NCBI GenBank assembly: GCA_963839615.1 | Contig: CAWIVY010000007.1 | Location: forward strand, 62,001-126,000 | Origin: DASQMT01 sp963839615 | GTDB taxonomy: Bacteria > Actinomycetota > Thermoleophilia > Solirubrobacterales > Solirubrobacteraceae | DNA length: 64,000 nucleotides | Reading direction: 5' to 3' | Shown: in pieces, positions 30,859 to 41,694 of the stretch | Position numbering within the stretch: the first letter of the stretch is position 1 | How the letters are laid out: each line of letters opens with the position of its first letter | The notes under the pieces: model-generated | Told to the model about the DNA's origin: nothing | Database searches by the model: none | Seen by the model: the letters and a program-made list of their open reading frames with translations, nothing else | Program-made: the position numbers and the translations under genes

Positions 30859-31725
30859 TCTACGAGCGCCGCGCGAGTCCGCTGCACGCCGCGCGGGCGG
30901 CTGTGGCCTCCGCGTGGTGCGTGCTGCTCGCGGGCGTCGCGCTCTCCTTCGAGCATCCGCTGCTGCTCTGCGGCGCTGCTCGCCACGGTGATCGCCGCCG
31001 GCGCCGCCGCGCGAGTCGCCCGCCGCGTCCTGGTCGCACTGGCGGTCGCGCTGCCCTTCGCCGTCGTGATCGCGCTGCTCAACGCGCTCGTCGCTCGTGA
31101 AGGGCTGACCGTGATCGCGCGGCCTCGGCACGGTGCCGGTGTTCGGTCAGATCGACGTGACCGTCGAGGCGACCGTGTACGGCGGGGTCCTCGGGCTGCG
31201 CGCGCTGGGGGTGATCGGCTGCGGAGCGCTGTACTCGGTCGCGGTCGATCCCGATGAGCTGTTGCGCGCGTTCCGGCGCGTCTCGTTCCGCTCGGCGCTG
31301 ACGGCGGCGCTGGCTACGCGGATGATGCCGGTGCTGGCGCGGGACGCGCGCCGGCTGCCGAGGCGCAGCGCTGCCGCGCGGGCGAGCCCGCGCCGTGGCG
31401 CGCCGTGATGCGGGCCATCACGGCCGGCGCACTCGACCGCGCGCTCGATGTCGCCGCGGCCCTCGAGGTGCGCGGCTACGGCGCCGCGCGGCGCGCACCG
31501 CGCGGCGGCCCCCGGCCCTGGTCGCGGCACGACATCGCGTTCCGCCGCCGGCGCGCTCGCGCTCGCCGCGATCGGAGCTCGCCGGCATCGTCGGCGACTG
31601 GGAGGCGTTCGCGGCTATCCGTCCTTCTACGCGCCCGATGGAGCCGGGAGCTCGGCGGTGGCCATGGCGATGGTCGCCTGTGCGCGCTGCTCCCGTTCGC
31701 CGACCGCCGGGGGATCGAGCGATGA
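30855..31725 (+). pseudogene. ECF transporter T component (CbiQ family), multiply frameshifted
   Basis: After repairing at least five single-base shifts (near 30970, 31125, 31355, 31545, 31610) one continuous protein appears. It begins IYERRASPLHAARAAVASAW, continues with hydrophobic LVALAVALPFAVVIALLNALV, EATVYGGVLGLRALGVIG, the coupling-helix region DARRLPRRSA and ends LPFADRRGIER. This is an energy-coupling-factor transmembrane T subunit that joins the ATPases to the substrate-binding S subunit. It overlaps both neighbours by 4 bp. The shifts fall mostly in G/C runs and no stop arises by substitution, so consensus error is more likely than decay. Confidence 0.78.
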
Positions 31726-33336
31726 GCGCGGCGCTGCCCCTCGAGGGGGTGACGTACTCCTATCCCGGCGCGGCCGCGCCGGCGATGGGCGACGGTCGAC
31801 TGAGAGTCGGTCCGGGCGAGCTGGTGGTGCTCGCCGGCGAGTCGGGCTCGGGCAAGTCGACGCTGCTGCGCGCCGCGTACGGGCTGGTGCCGCATTTCCA
31901 CGGCGGCGAGTTCAGCGGCCGCTCGAGTCCGGCCGGCTGGACACGCGCAAGCACGCGCCGGCAGGATCGCGCGGTCGCGGGCACGCTGTTCCAGGATCCC
32001 GAGACGCAGGTCGTGATGAGCACGGTTCGCGCCGAGCTCGCCTTCCCGCTCGAGAACCGGGCCTCGGCGCCGCGGCGGTGGCGCGGGCCGTGGAGGAGGC
32101 GGCGCTGGCGCTCGGGATCGCGCCGCTGCTGGACCGCTCGACGCAGAGCTCTCCGGTGGCGAGCTGCAGCGGGTCGCGCTCGGCGCAGCGCTGGCCGGCG
32201 GCCGCGCCTGGCGCTGCTCGACGAGCCGACCTCGCAGCTCGACCCGTTCGCCGGCGACGAACTGCTCGGCTGCTCCGGCGGCTCAACGAGGAGTGCGGGG
32301 CCGCGCGTGATCCTCGCCGAGCACCGGCTCGAGCGGTGCCTGGGCGTCGCCGACCGCGGCGTCGCGATGCGCGACGGCGCGTGGCGTGCGACGCCGCCCC
32401 GGGGGAGTTCCTGGACTGGGCGTGCGAGCGCGCCGCCGAGCTGCAGACCCCGGGAGCGCGGGGTCTCGCTGGCCGGTCGCGGGCCAGCGCCCGTCTCGGT
32501 GAAGGACGCGCGCCGGACCCTGGTCTCCGCCCCCGCGGCCTTCTCCGACGCCCGAGACCGGCGATCACCGCCCGCGCCGGGCCGGCCCACCTCCGAGGCG
32601 GCCCAACGCCGCCGCGCCGCGGCGCCCCGAAGGGCCCGCGGTCGGCGCCTCGTCGGGTATGGCACGAGCTCGAGCGCGGCCCGGCGTGCTCCGCGGTGTC
32701 GAGCTCGAGGTCGCGCCAGGGGACCGGGTCGCGTTGCTCGGCCGGAACGGCGCCGGCAAGTCGACGCTGCTCCGGCTCGCGGCGGGGCTGGACGAGCCGA
32801 CCCGCGGCAAGGTCCGGCGCGGCGGGCGGGTCGCGTTGCTGCTCCAGAACCCGAGCGACTACCCCGTCCACGAGCGCGTCGCGCGAGGAGTGCCCGCCGC
32901 GGCGCTCGCCGCCGCCGGGCTCGAGCGCGTTCTCCGCTCGCCATCCGCGCGACCTCTCCGGCGGGGAGCAGCAGCGCCTCGCGCTGGCGATCGTGCTCGA
33001 CGGGGAGCGGCCCGCGGTCACGTGCCTCGACGAGCCGACGCGGGGGATGGACCGGCGGCACAAGGAGGCGCTCACGGCGCTACTCGCACGGCCTCGCCGC
33101 GGCCGGCCGGCGATGATCGTCGCCACGCTGACCCCGAGTTCGTCGCCGCGTTCGCCGAGCGCGTGGTCCTGATGGGGGAGGGCGCGGTGAGAAGTCGCGG
33201 ACGGGTCGCCCGCCGAGATCCTGGCGGGCGGCACGTACTCGCGACCGAGACCGCGCGGATCCTCGGTGGAGCGGGTGGCGCGCTCGCGGCCCAGGACGGG
33301 ATCGGCACTCCTGACCACGGCGCCGGGCCGAGGTGA
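31722..33336 (+). pseudogene. ECF transporter fused ATPases (EcfA-EcfA'), multiply frameshifted
   Basis: Two ABC ATPase domains in one gene. Domain 1: Walker A GESGSGKSTLL (about 31838-31868), Q-loop FQDPETQVVMS, signature LSGGELQR (across a frame shift near 32150), Walker B LALLDEPTSQLDP and the switch His in LAEHRLE. Domain 2: Walker A GRNGAGKSTLL (about 32745), QNPSDYPVHERV, signature LSGGEQQRLALA and Walker B VTCLDEPTRGMD. It would power vitamin uptake. More than ten indels split it; typical is a missing G in a GGGG run near 32058. ATG 31722 overlaps the T-component stop. Confidence 0.82.
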
Positions 33337-33340
33337 GCGC

Positions 33341-33955
33341 ATGACCTGGCAACTCGGCGGCGTTCGGCATCCTCGCCGCGGCGCTCGCCGGCGGGTTCGC
33401 CTCGTACGAGCGCGGGCATACGTGCCGGACGCCCCGGATCGTGGCGCTGGTGGGAACGCTGGCGGCGTTCACAGCGCTCTCGGGCGGATCGCGTTCGCGG
33501 CGTTGCCGAACGTGAAGCCGACGACCGACATCGTGCTGATCTCGGGGTACGTGCTCGGTGGCGCCCCCGGGTTCGCGGTCGGCGCGGTCGCGGGGCTGGC
33601 CTCGAACTTGTTCTTCGGGCAGGGACCGTGGACCCCGTGGCAGATGGCCGGTTGGGGCAGCGAGGGGCTGTTCGGGGCCGGGCTCGCGGGGCTCGGCGGC
33701 GGCGGCTCGGTCGCTGGGGGCTCGCGATCGCGTGCGTCGCCGTGGGACTCGGGTACAGCGCGGTGAAGGACTTGTCGGCGCTGGGTCACGTACTCCGGCG
33801 ACCACAGGCTCGGCTCGCTCGGGGCGATGTCGGGAGGTCGGGGCCGTTTGACATCACCCACGCGCGCGGGAACGCCGTCTTCTGCCTCGCGTTCGGGCCG
33901 GCGCTGATGCATGCGCTGAAGCGGTTCCGGACGCGGTTCAAGGTCACGTGGCGGC
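33341..33955 (+). pseudogene. ECF transporter S component (probable cobalamin), frameshifted
   Basis: After frame repair the protein reads FGILAAALAGGFASYERG, PRIVALVGTLAAFTALS, NVKPTTDIVLISGYVLGG, APGFAVGAVAGLASNLFFGQ, GPWTPWQMAGWG, LGRWGLAIACVAVGLGY and FCLAFGPALMHALKRFRTRF. The NVKPTTD and GPWTPWQM motifs are typical of integral membrane S components of ECF transporters. The riboswitch and DUF4430 genes upstream point to cobalamin or a related corrinoid as substrate (inference). Frame breaks lie near 33360, 33480, 33710 and 33780. The 3' boundary with the next gene is approximate. Confidence 0.78.
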
Positions 33956-35240
33956 CGTCGCCCACGGCCGCGGGCGTCGCCATCGGCGCTCGTGGCGATG
34001 CCTGGCTCACCCCCCGCGTCCCGTCGCCGCGTTGGATCCGGCGCCGCCGCCGGCCCACGCCGGCATCGCCGGCCAGCGCCGGTCTCCTACCTGCTAGCGC
34101 GCCCAGAACTCCGACGGCGGCATCGGGCCGACGCCGGGCGCGGGCTCGAACGGATGCACACCGGCTGGGCCGCGCTCGGGCTCGCCGGCGCCGGCGCAAC
34201 CCGCAGGACGTCGCGCGCGGCGGACGCAACATGGTCGACTACATCCGCGCCACGGCGTAGCGCCGACGGGCGACCCGGCGAGTGGGCGCGAAAGATGCTC
34301 GCCTGCGCGCCGCCAGGATCCCCCCGACGCGCGCCGGTGGTCGCGAGCTCGTCGCCGCGCTCCCCCGCGCGCAGGCGCGGCAACGGGTCGTACGCCGGCC
34401 GCGTCAACTCGACCTCGTTCGCGCTGCTCGCGTTGCGGGCCGCGGGCGGTCGGCGGAGAGTCGCGCCGTACCGGCCGGCGCCGCCTTCCTCGCCCGCCAG
34501 GCCGACGCCGACGGCGGCTTCAACTTCGGCCGCAAGGGCGGGCCGTCCGGACGCCGACGACGCCGGGGCCGCGCTTCGAGGCGCTCGCCAGCGCGGGCGG
34601 CTCCGCTCGCGCGTGGGCCGGCGCGCGGCCGACTAGCTCGGGGGTCGGCAGAACCCCGACGGCGGGTTCGCCGTGCAGTCCGGGCTCCGGGTCGAACACC
34701 CAATCGACGGCGTTCGCCGTCCAGGGGCTGATCGCCGCCGGCCGCAGGCCCGGGCGGCTGCGCCACGCGGGCTCGCGCTCGCCGATCGGCTACATGCGCT
34801 CGCTCGTGACCCCGAGCGGGGCGATCCGCTACTCCCGCACGAGCTCCCAGACGCCGGTCTGGGTGACCGCGCAGGTGCTGACCGCGCTCGCGCGCAAGCC
34901 GTTCCCGGTCCGTCCTGCCCCGCGCGCGCGGCGTCCGCGCTCGGCGGCGGCGACGCCGGCTCCCACCGCAACGCCGGCTCCCAGCGCAACCCCCGCGCCC
35001 ACCGCGGCGCCGTCGCCTGCCAAGCCGCGCGCGGAGCACGCCGAGGCCAAGCCGGCCGACCCGGCCGAGATCGGCGTCGCCGAGCCGGAGATCGCCGTCC
35101 AGCGGGTCGTGTCCGCCGACTCGACCGCGTCGATGATGGTCGCGGTCGAGCCGCTGCTCGTGCCCGGTAACGCCGGGTATGCGGGCTACTTCGCGGGCGT
35201 GCTGGCGCGGACGTGGCTGCCGGCCGGCGCGCCGGGCTAG
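33940..35240 (+). pseudogene. Exported prenyltransferase/squalene-cyclase-repeat (alpha/alpha-toroid) protein, frameshifted
   Basis: Repaired frames give a hydrophobic start (GVAIGALVAMP) and then repeats of the prenyltransferase/squalene-oxidase kind: SYLLARQNSDGGIG, HTGWAALGLAGAG, SYAGRVNSTSFALLALRAAG, FLARQADADGGFNFG, GRQNPDGGFAVQSG, TQSTAFAVQGLIAAG and TPVWVTAQVLTALA. A Pro/Thr/Ala linker (TPAPTATPAPSATPAPT) follows and a final hydrophobic GYAGYFAGVLARTWL that may anchor it. This alpha6/alpha6 fold is also the N-terminal domain of animal intrinsic factor and transcobalamin. Position after the DUF4430 and ECF genes suggests a corrinoid-binding surface protein rather than a terpene cyclase. 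Start and exact ends uncertain. Confidence 0.72.
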
Positions 35241-35314
35241 CGCCGACCGTCGGTATCGAACCCACCCAAACGGAGGGTTTCCGGTTGGGTATGGCGCCAG
35301 ATCGTCGCCCCTCG

Positions 35315-35320
35315 TATAGC
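35315..35320 (+). promoter_or_regulatory. -10 element of the pnt operon
   Basis: TATAGC ends 11 nt before GTG 35332, predicting a leader of about five bases. An inverted repeat (ACCCAA 35264-35269 with TTGGGT 35284-35289) lies just upstream and may terminate the preceding operon. Confidence 0.45.
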
Positions 35321-35331
35321 TTGCCGCGCTC

Positions 35332-36529
35332 GTGAAGGTCGGAGTCCCCAAGGAGACCGTCGAGGGCGAGCGCCGCGTCGCGCTCGTGCCCGACACCGTG
35401 CGCAAGCTCGTCGAGCAGGGCCACGAGGTGCTGCTCGAGCGCGGCGCCGGCGACCAGGCGGGAATCCCGGACGAGCTCTTCGAGGAGGCGGGCGCGACGC
35501 TCGGCGACGGCGCCTGGGATGCCGACGTGGTCGTCAAGGTGGCGCCGCCCGGAGGAGGGCGAGGTCGGGTCGCTCAAGTCCGATTCGGTGCTCGTCGGCT
35601 TCCTCGCCCCGCTCACGAACGGCGACGGCAACAAGGCGATCGCCAAGACGGGCGCGACAGCGTTCGCGATGGACGCGATCCCGCGCGTGACCCGCGCGCA
35701 GCCGATGGACTCGCTGTCCTCGCAGAGCGACTGTCGCCGGCTACAAGGCGGTGCTGAACGCTGCCGGGAGCCGCGCTCCCGCGCTTCTTCCCGATGCTGA
35801 CGACGGCGGCGGGCACGGTCACGCCGGCACGCGTGTTCGTGATCGGTGCCGGCGTCGCCGGGCTGCAGGCGATCGCCACCGCGCGCCGGCTCGGCGCGGT
35901 GGTCGAGGGCCTTCGACACGCGGCCCGTCGTGAAGGAGCAGGTCGAGTCGCTCGGTGCGAAGTTCCTCGAGATCGAGGGACGGCCGAGGCGAGGCAGGGC
36001 GGCTGCGCGCGCGAGCTGACCGAGGAGGAGCAGCGGAGCAGCGCGGCGCGATGGCGGAGCGGGTCGCGAGGGGCTGACGTCGTGATAACGACCGCGCTCG
36101 TGCCGGGCCGCCCGGCGCGAGCTGATCGCCGCGGACGCCGCGAACGCGATGAAGCCGGGGGCATGATCGTCGACCTCGCGGGCGAGATGGGCGGCAACTG
36201 CGAGCTCACCAAGCCCGGCGGGAGCGAGGTCACCGACGGCTCGTGTCGATCGGCGCGCCGCTGGATCTGCCGAGCAGGGTCGCCGCGCACGCCACTCGGC
36301 TGTACTCGCGCAACGTCGCGTCTCGCTCGGCTGGTGACAGGTGAAGACGGCGAGCTGGCGCTGAACTCGAGCGACAAGATCGTCAAGGGCGCCTCCTCAG
36401 GCAGGACGGGGAGATCGTGCCGGTGCCGCCAAGAAGGCGGCCGATGGAGACGGCCCCGACGGCCGCCGCCGAGGAGGCGGCCAGGCCGCCGCAAGGGAGG
36501 CGAGAGCCAAGACAGCCACCGAAAGAATG
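35332..36529 (+). pseudogene. pntA: NAD(P) transhydrogenase alpha subunit part 1 (PntAA), frameshifted
   Basis: NAD(H)-binding domain I of the proton-translocating transhydrogenase. Clear segments: MKVGVPKETVEGERRVALVPD, VLVGFLAPLTNG, DAIPRVTRAQPMDSLSSQS, the nucleotide fold VFVIGAGVAGLQAIATARRLGA, GGMIVDLAGEMGGNCELT. At least eight frame changes interrupt it (for example an extra G after GCGCCGCCC near 35550). Downstream pntAB and pntB carry the same problem. The enzyme makes NADPH from NADH at the expense of the proton gradient. The GTG start and ends are inferred. Confidence 0.85.
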
Positions 36530-36860
36530 AGGCCTGATAGATCTCCTGACCGCGCGAGCGTTGTACATCCTCGCCGCGTTCGTCGGCTTCGAGGTGATCT
36601 CGAAGGTCCCGTCGACCCTCCGCACGCCGCTCATGTCCACGCGAACGCGGTGCACGGCATCGTCCTGCTCGGCGCGATCCTCAGTGAACGGCCCCGGCGC
36701 CGGTTCCTCAGCCAGGTCATGCGCATCATCAGGATCGTGCTCGGCACGATCAACGTGGTCGGCGGATCGTCGTCGCCGACGGGATGCTCGGCGGGTGCCG
36801 AGCCACAAGCCCGAGGCCAAGCCAGGCCGAGGCCGAGGCCGAAGTCGCCCGCGCCGACTC
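36526..36860 (+). pseudogene. pntA: NAD(P) transhydrogenase alpha subunit part 2 (PntAB), frameshifted
   Basis: Small membrane subunit. ALYILAAFVGFEVISKVPS, TPLMS, then in other frames ANAVHGIVLLGAIL, FLSQVMRIIRIVLGTINVVGG give the first transmembrane helices of domain II. In this three-gene arrangement (as in Rhodospirillum) the alpha subunit is split. A charged Glu/Ala/Lys tail ends the protein. Frame breaks lie near 36635, 36685 and 36770; both ends are approximate. Confidence 0.75.
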
Positions 36861-38212
36861 GGTCGACCTGCTCTACGTCATCGGCTCCGCACTCTTCTGC
36901 GGCAGCTTGCACATCGTCGCGGCACGCACACCGCGGTGCGCCGCAAGTTGCAGGTAACGCCGCCGGCATAGCGACTGCGCCTGTTCGGGACGCGGATCGA
37001 GCAGCGGGTCGGCGACCAGGTCCTCGTCGTGGTTGCTGGCGTCGCAGTTGGCGCGGCAGTGAGCGTCCTCGCGGCGCGGAGCGTGGAGTGGGCGCGATTG
37101 CCGCAGTTGGTACCGGGCATCTCGTCGGCGTCAGCGGCGAGGTGCAGTCACGCTGATGAGCCTCGTCGAGTTTAGCGAGGCCGACGGGGTACCGCTGAGG
37201 CGCTGATCCCGGTGGGTGCCGCGCGCGATGATCGGATCGAGATAGTTCGTCGGGCTGCGACATCACGAGTCCAAGCTCCAGAGGCTGGCCTGGCGGAGGC
37301 GCAGCTTCCCCGCGCGCCCGCTGACGATCGTAGACATCGGCTTCACCGCGGTGACGCTCGTGCTGGCGGTGATCATCGTCGCCGGGTCCGACGCCGAGAT
37401 CCTGTTCTGGCTGCTGCTGATCGCCGCCGGCGTGCTCGGGATCACCGGGTGCTGGATCGGCGGCGCAGACATGCCCGTCGTGATCTCGACCCTGAACGGT
37501 CACCGGCCTGAGCGCCGCGGCCGCCGGCGTCGCGCTCGACAAGACGGCGCTGATCGTGGCCAGGATACTCGTCGGCGCGTCCGCTCGATCCTCACGAAGC
37601 AGATCGCCGAGGCGATGAACCGCTGGATCGGCAACATGTTCTTCGGCGGCTTCGGCGCCACGGCTGGCGCGGTGGCGGCGGCGATGACGTCGACCGCACC
37701 GTCCGCTCGACAGCGCCGCCGATGTCGGTTCGGCTCTCCTCGCGCGTCTCGTCGTCGTCGTGCCGCTAGGGCATGGCCTGGCGCAGGCGCAGCGCGCGGT
37801 CGCCGACCTCGCGGCGAAGCTGAGAAGCGCGACGTCGAGGTCCTCTCCGCGATCCATCCCGTCGCCGGGCCATGCCTGGGCACATGAACGTGCTGCTGGC
37901 CGAGGCCGACGTGCCGTACGACAAGCTCATGGAGAGGAGACATCGACGGCGAGTTCGCGCGCACAGACGTCGCCCTGGTGGTCGGCGCCAACGACGTCAC
38001 CAATCCGGCGCGCGGAACGTCGGACTCGCCGATCTACGGGATGCCGATCCTCGACGTCGACAAGTGGATTCGATCATCGTGCTCGAGCGCTCGATGGCTT
38101 CGGCCTTCGCCGGCATCGACGATCCGTCTTCTACGACGAGAAGACATCGATGCTGTTCGGCGACGCAAAGCAGTCGATCGCGGACATCGCCGGCGAGGTC
38201 CAGGCACTGTGA
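36850..38212 (+). pseudogene. pntB: NAD(P) transhydrogenase beta subunit (PntB), frameshifted
   Basis: Domain II membrane part and NADP(H)-binding domain III. Recognisable: DSVDLLYVIGSALF, LTIVDIGFTAVTLVLAVIIV, DMPVVISTLN, ILTKQIAEAMNRWIGNMFFGG, the NADP-fold VVVPLGHGLAQAQRAVADLAAKL, GHMNVLLAEADVPYDKLME, DVALVVGANDVTNPA, SPIYGMPILDVDK and the C-terminal MLFGDAKQSIADIAGEVQAL. More than ten frame changes; the region 36960-37260 is the hardest to read. Domain order and C-terminus are normal, which argues against real decay. Confidence 0.82.
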
Positions 38213-38247
38213 CATCGCGCGCCGGGACGCGCACTAGGGTGCGCGCC

Positions 38248-40895
38248 ATGTCCCGACGCCTTCTCGCCGCCGCGCTCGCCGCGGCCTTCCTCGTGGCGCT
38301 GCCCGCCACCGCCTCCGCCGCCCTCCAACACGCTCGTCATCGACGAGGTCGACTACGACCAGCCGAGCACGGATGCCGCTGAGTTCCTCGAGCTGAAGAA
38401 CGTCAGCGCCTCGGCGATCGACCTCGATCTCTACACGGTGGAGCGCGTCGACGGCAGCAGCGGTCGGTCTACAGTCCCGTCGTCGACCTGCCGAACATGA
38501 GCATCGCGGCGAGCGAGTACTACGTAGTCTGCGCCAACACCGCGACAACCGCAGATTCCGATCTCGACCTGACACCCGACACGAATCTGATCCAGAACGG
38601 CGATCCCGACGCGATCGCGTGCGGCTGGGCTCGACACTCGTCGACGCTGTCAGCTACGACGGAGCACGGCTGCTCCCTACACCGAGGGCTCGGCGTCGGA
38701 CTCAGCGACACTGCAGTGGCCGCGGAGGGCATCTCACGCTGCCCGGACGGCACCGACTCCGATCGCAACAACGTCGACTTCGCCCTCAAGGCGATCACGC
38801 CCGGGGCCACGAACGCCTGTGTTCCCCCGCCGCCGCCGCCCTTCGGCGCCTGCGGCGACGACGAGGAGACCCGGATCCACACGATCCAGGGTTCCGAGGC
38901 CGCGAGCCCGTCGCCGGCAGCCAGCGCACGATCGAGGGCGTCGTGGTCGGCGACTTCCAGGGGCCGGAACACCTGAACGGCTTCTTCGTGCAGGAGGAGG
39001 ACGGCGACGCCGACACGGACCCGCAGACCTCCGAGGGCGTGTTCGTCTTCGCGCCGGGCTCCACCGACGTCGTTTCCGGGGACGTCGTCCGCGTGCAGGG
39101 AACGGTCGCCGAGTTCAACGGCAAGACCCAGCTCTCCAGCGTGACGAACCTCGTCGTCTGCCCCGGCGATGCCTCGGTGGCCGCGACGCCCGTTTCGCTG
39201 CCGGTCGCATCGCTGACCGAATGGGAGCCGCACGAGGGGATGCTGGTCAGCTTCGCCCAGCCGCTCACGATCGGCGAGTACTTCAACTTCGACCAGTTCA
39301 ACGAGATCGTGCTCACCGACGGGCGCCAGAGCCAGCCGACGTCCGTGTACGAGCCCGGCTCGCCCGAGGCCACGGCGCTGGCAGAGGCCAACCGGCTCGG
39401 CCGGATCACGCTGGACGACGCCCGCAACACCCAGAACTCCGATCCCGCGCTGCATCCGGACGGCGATCCGTTCACCCTGGAGAACCGCTTCCGCGGCGGC
39501 GACACGCTGACGAACGTCACCGGCGTGCTCGACTACGCGTTCAACCTCTATCGGATCCAGCCGACGCAGGGAGCGGACCACACCGAGGCGAACCCGCGGC
39601 CGGCGGAGCCCGATCCCGTCGGCGGCAACGTCCGGGTCGCCTCGTTCAACGTCCTGAACTACTTCACGACGCTCGCGGCGGACGGGGGTCGCGGCGCGGA
39701 CGACGCAGAGGAGTTCGCGCGTCAGCGGGCGAAGATCATCGCCGCGATCACCGAGCTCGACGCGGACGTGGTGGGCCTGCTCGAGATCGAGAACAACGAG
39801 GAGGCGATCGAGGACCTCGTGAGCGGGCTGAACGAGGCGAACGGCGCCGGGACGTATTCGTTCATCGACACGGGTCCCAAGATCGGCACGGACGCGATCA
39901 AGGTCGCCTACATCTACCAGCCCGCGCGCGTCACGACTGTCGGCGACTACGAGGTGCTCGACTCGACCGACGACCCGCGCTTCATCGACACGCTGAACCG
40001 GCCCGCGCTGGCCCAGACATGGCAGTCGAACGACCGCGGCGGCGTCTTCACCACCGTCATCAACCACCTCAAGTCGAAGGGCTCTGCCTGCGCCGGTGAC
40101 CCCGACACGGGCGACGGCTCGGGCAACTGCAACGAGACGCGGACGCTGGCCGCCGAGGCGCTCGTCGACTGGCTGGCCACCGATCCCACGAACAGCGGCG
40201 ACGAGGACTTCCTGATCATGGGCGATCTCAACTCCCACGACAAGGAGGATCCGATCGACGCGCTGGTGGACGGCGGATACACCGACCTGATCCGCAAGTA
40301 CCAGGGCGAGTTCGCCTACTCGTACGTGTTCGACGGCCAGATCGGATACCTCGACCACGCGCTGGCGGGCGAAGGTCTGGTCGACGAGGTGACCGGCGCC
40401 ACGATCTGGCACATCAACGCCGATGAGCCCGACCTGATCGACTACGACATGTCGTTCAAGAAGGACGCGCAGGACGCGTTGTACGCGCCCGACCCGTACC
40501 GCTCGTCCGACCATGACGCCGTGCTGATCGGGCTCGACATGTGCACCGCGGTCGCGCCGGCGCTCGAGGTGTCGGCGACGCCGGACGTGCTGTTCCCGCC
40601 GAACCACAAGTACGCGAGCGTCGAGGCGAGGGCCGTCGCGGAGGATGACTTCGATCCGGCGCCGGCGGTGTCGCTCGTCTCTGTGACCTCGAACGAGCCC
40701 GACGACGCGGCCGGGAACAGGGACGGGAACACGAGGAACGACATCGTCGTCGTCGACGACGACAGCTTCCGCCTGCGCGCGGAGCGCGACGATCGCGGGA
40801 GCGGCCGCGTGTACACGATCACCTACCGGGCGACCGACAGCTGCGGGAACTCGACGACCGACAGCGCGACCGTGCGGGTCCCGCTGAATCGCTGA
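38248..40895 (+). CDS. Exported lamin-tail/OB/EEP nuclease (ExeM/NucH family), N-terminal part frameshifted
   Basis: Extracellular DNase-type protein. Signal peptide MSRRLLAAALAAAFLVALPA, then a lamin-tail domain (TLVIDEVDYDQPSTDAAEFLELKN; IAASEYYVVCANTATTAD) broken by shifts near 38325, 38465, 38625 and 38685. From about 38920 the frame is intact: an OB-like domain (IEGVVVGDFQGPEHLNGFFVQE), then the endonuclease/exonuclease/phosphatase domain with VRVASFNVLNYF, DVVGLLEIENN, FLIMGDLNSHDKEDP and SSDHDAVLIGL carrying the catalytic residues, and a C-terminal Ig-like domain. ATG 38248 lies 7 nt after TAGGGT. The frameshifts are the last of the error-rich stretch. Confidence 0.85.
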
Positions 40896-40943
40896 ACGAA
40901 GCCGGCCGGCCGGGCTGACGCCCGGCCGGTCGTGCCCGAATGC

Positions 40944-41581
40944 CTAGAGGCCGGGGATGCCGGGGGGCGGGGTGCTGGAGACTTCGGTGGTCGCGATGCC
41001 GAGTGACGCGTCGCCCAGCAGCTGCTGGACCTCGGCGGAGGGGTCCGGCGTGTGGACGTCGCGCGGGGGAACTCGCGGTGCACGGTCAGCATCCGCTCGG
41101 CGCCGAAGCGCAGGAACGAGACGGCGAAGCAGGACAGCTCGACGCCGTGGCGCCGGGACAGCCAGTCGACCGTGGCGACCGTCGCGGCGTCGAAGCCACC
41201 GGCGATCAGCACGACCTGGGGGGAATCGCCCGGCGCGACGGCCGAGAGCGACTCGTGGACGGCGGCGAGAGCGGCGGCATCCCAGCTCGCCACCTGTGCG
41301 GCGGCAGCAGCCGCGCGGCCGAACTCGGCGAACTCGACGCCGGCGGTCACCTGGACCACGACGGCACGGCCCGCCTGCTCGTCGAAGGCAAGGATGTCGA
41401 GGCCGGGAACAGGCTCGGCGGCCAGCAGGCGAAGGCTCGGATGCCCGAGCTCCGCCGAGAAGGCGTCCCACGATGAAACCAGGAGCGCCAGCAGGTCGGC
41501 ACGGTCAGGGTTGACCTCCGTGACGAGCCCGCCGGCCTGCGGGGCCACCAGGGTGTTCGATGTCTCGTCGATGCGCAGCAC
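40944..41581 (-). pseudogene. Unknown protein with PD-(D/E)XK-like pattern, one frameshift
   Basis: About 211 residues. The N-terminal part reads LALLVSSWDAFSAELGHPSLRLLAAEPVPGLDILAFDE and VVVQVTAG in short pieces, a pattern like the E...GxDILAxD...VVVQV core of restriction-type nuclease folds but without the catalytic Lys. VVLIAGGFDAATVATVDWLSRRHGVELSCF follows. Near 41066 the frame changes: one further C in the CCCCC run would continue into RDVHTPDPSAEVQQLLGDAS and end IPGL at 40944. GTG 41581 has GGAGG nine bases upstream. No function assigned. Confidence 0.6.
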
Positions 41582-41694
41582 AGCTAGATCCTCCAGTCGC
41601 GGCAGATGTGGTCTTATCGGCGGGGCGGACGCGGATCTGTAGCCCCGGGCCCGGGCGGCCCTCCGGGATGGCGCGGGGACTAGCCTTCTGCGCC

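Noticed and set aside
33940..35240. Squalene or hopene cyclase for terpenoid synthesis
   Set aside because: No DxDD catalytic motif seen, small size, and the protein lies in a B12-regulated transport locus with a C-terminal anchor.
30855..38212. Programmed frameshifting to explain the broken genes
   Set aside because: There are dozens of shifts in both directions without slippery heptamers; programmed sites occur singly.
40957..41642. Plus-strand open frames across 41 kb as genes
   Set aside because: They are antisense to a protein-like minus-strand frame with a ribosome-binding site and have Arg/Pro-rich low-complexity content.
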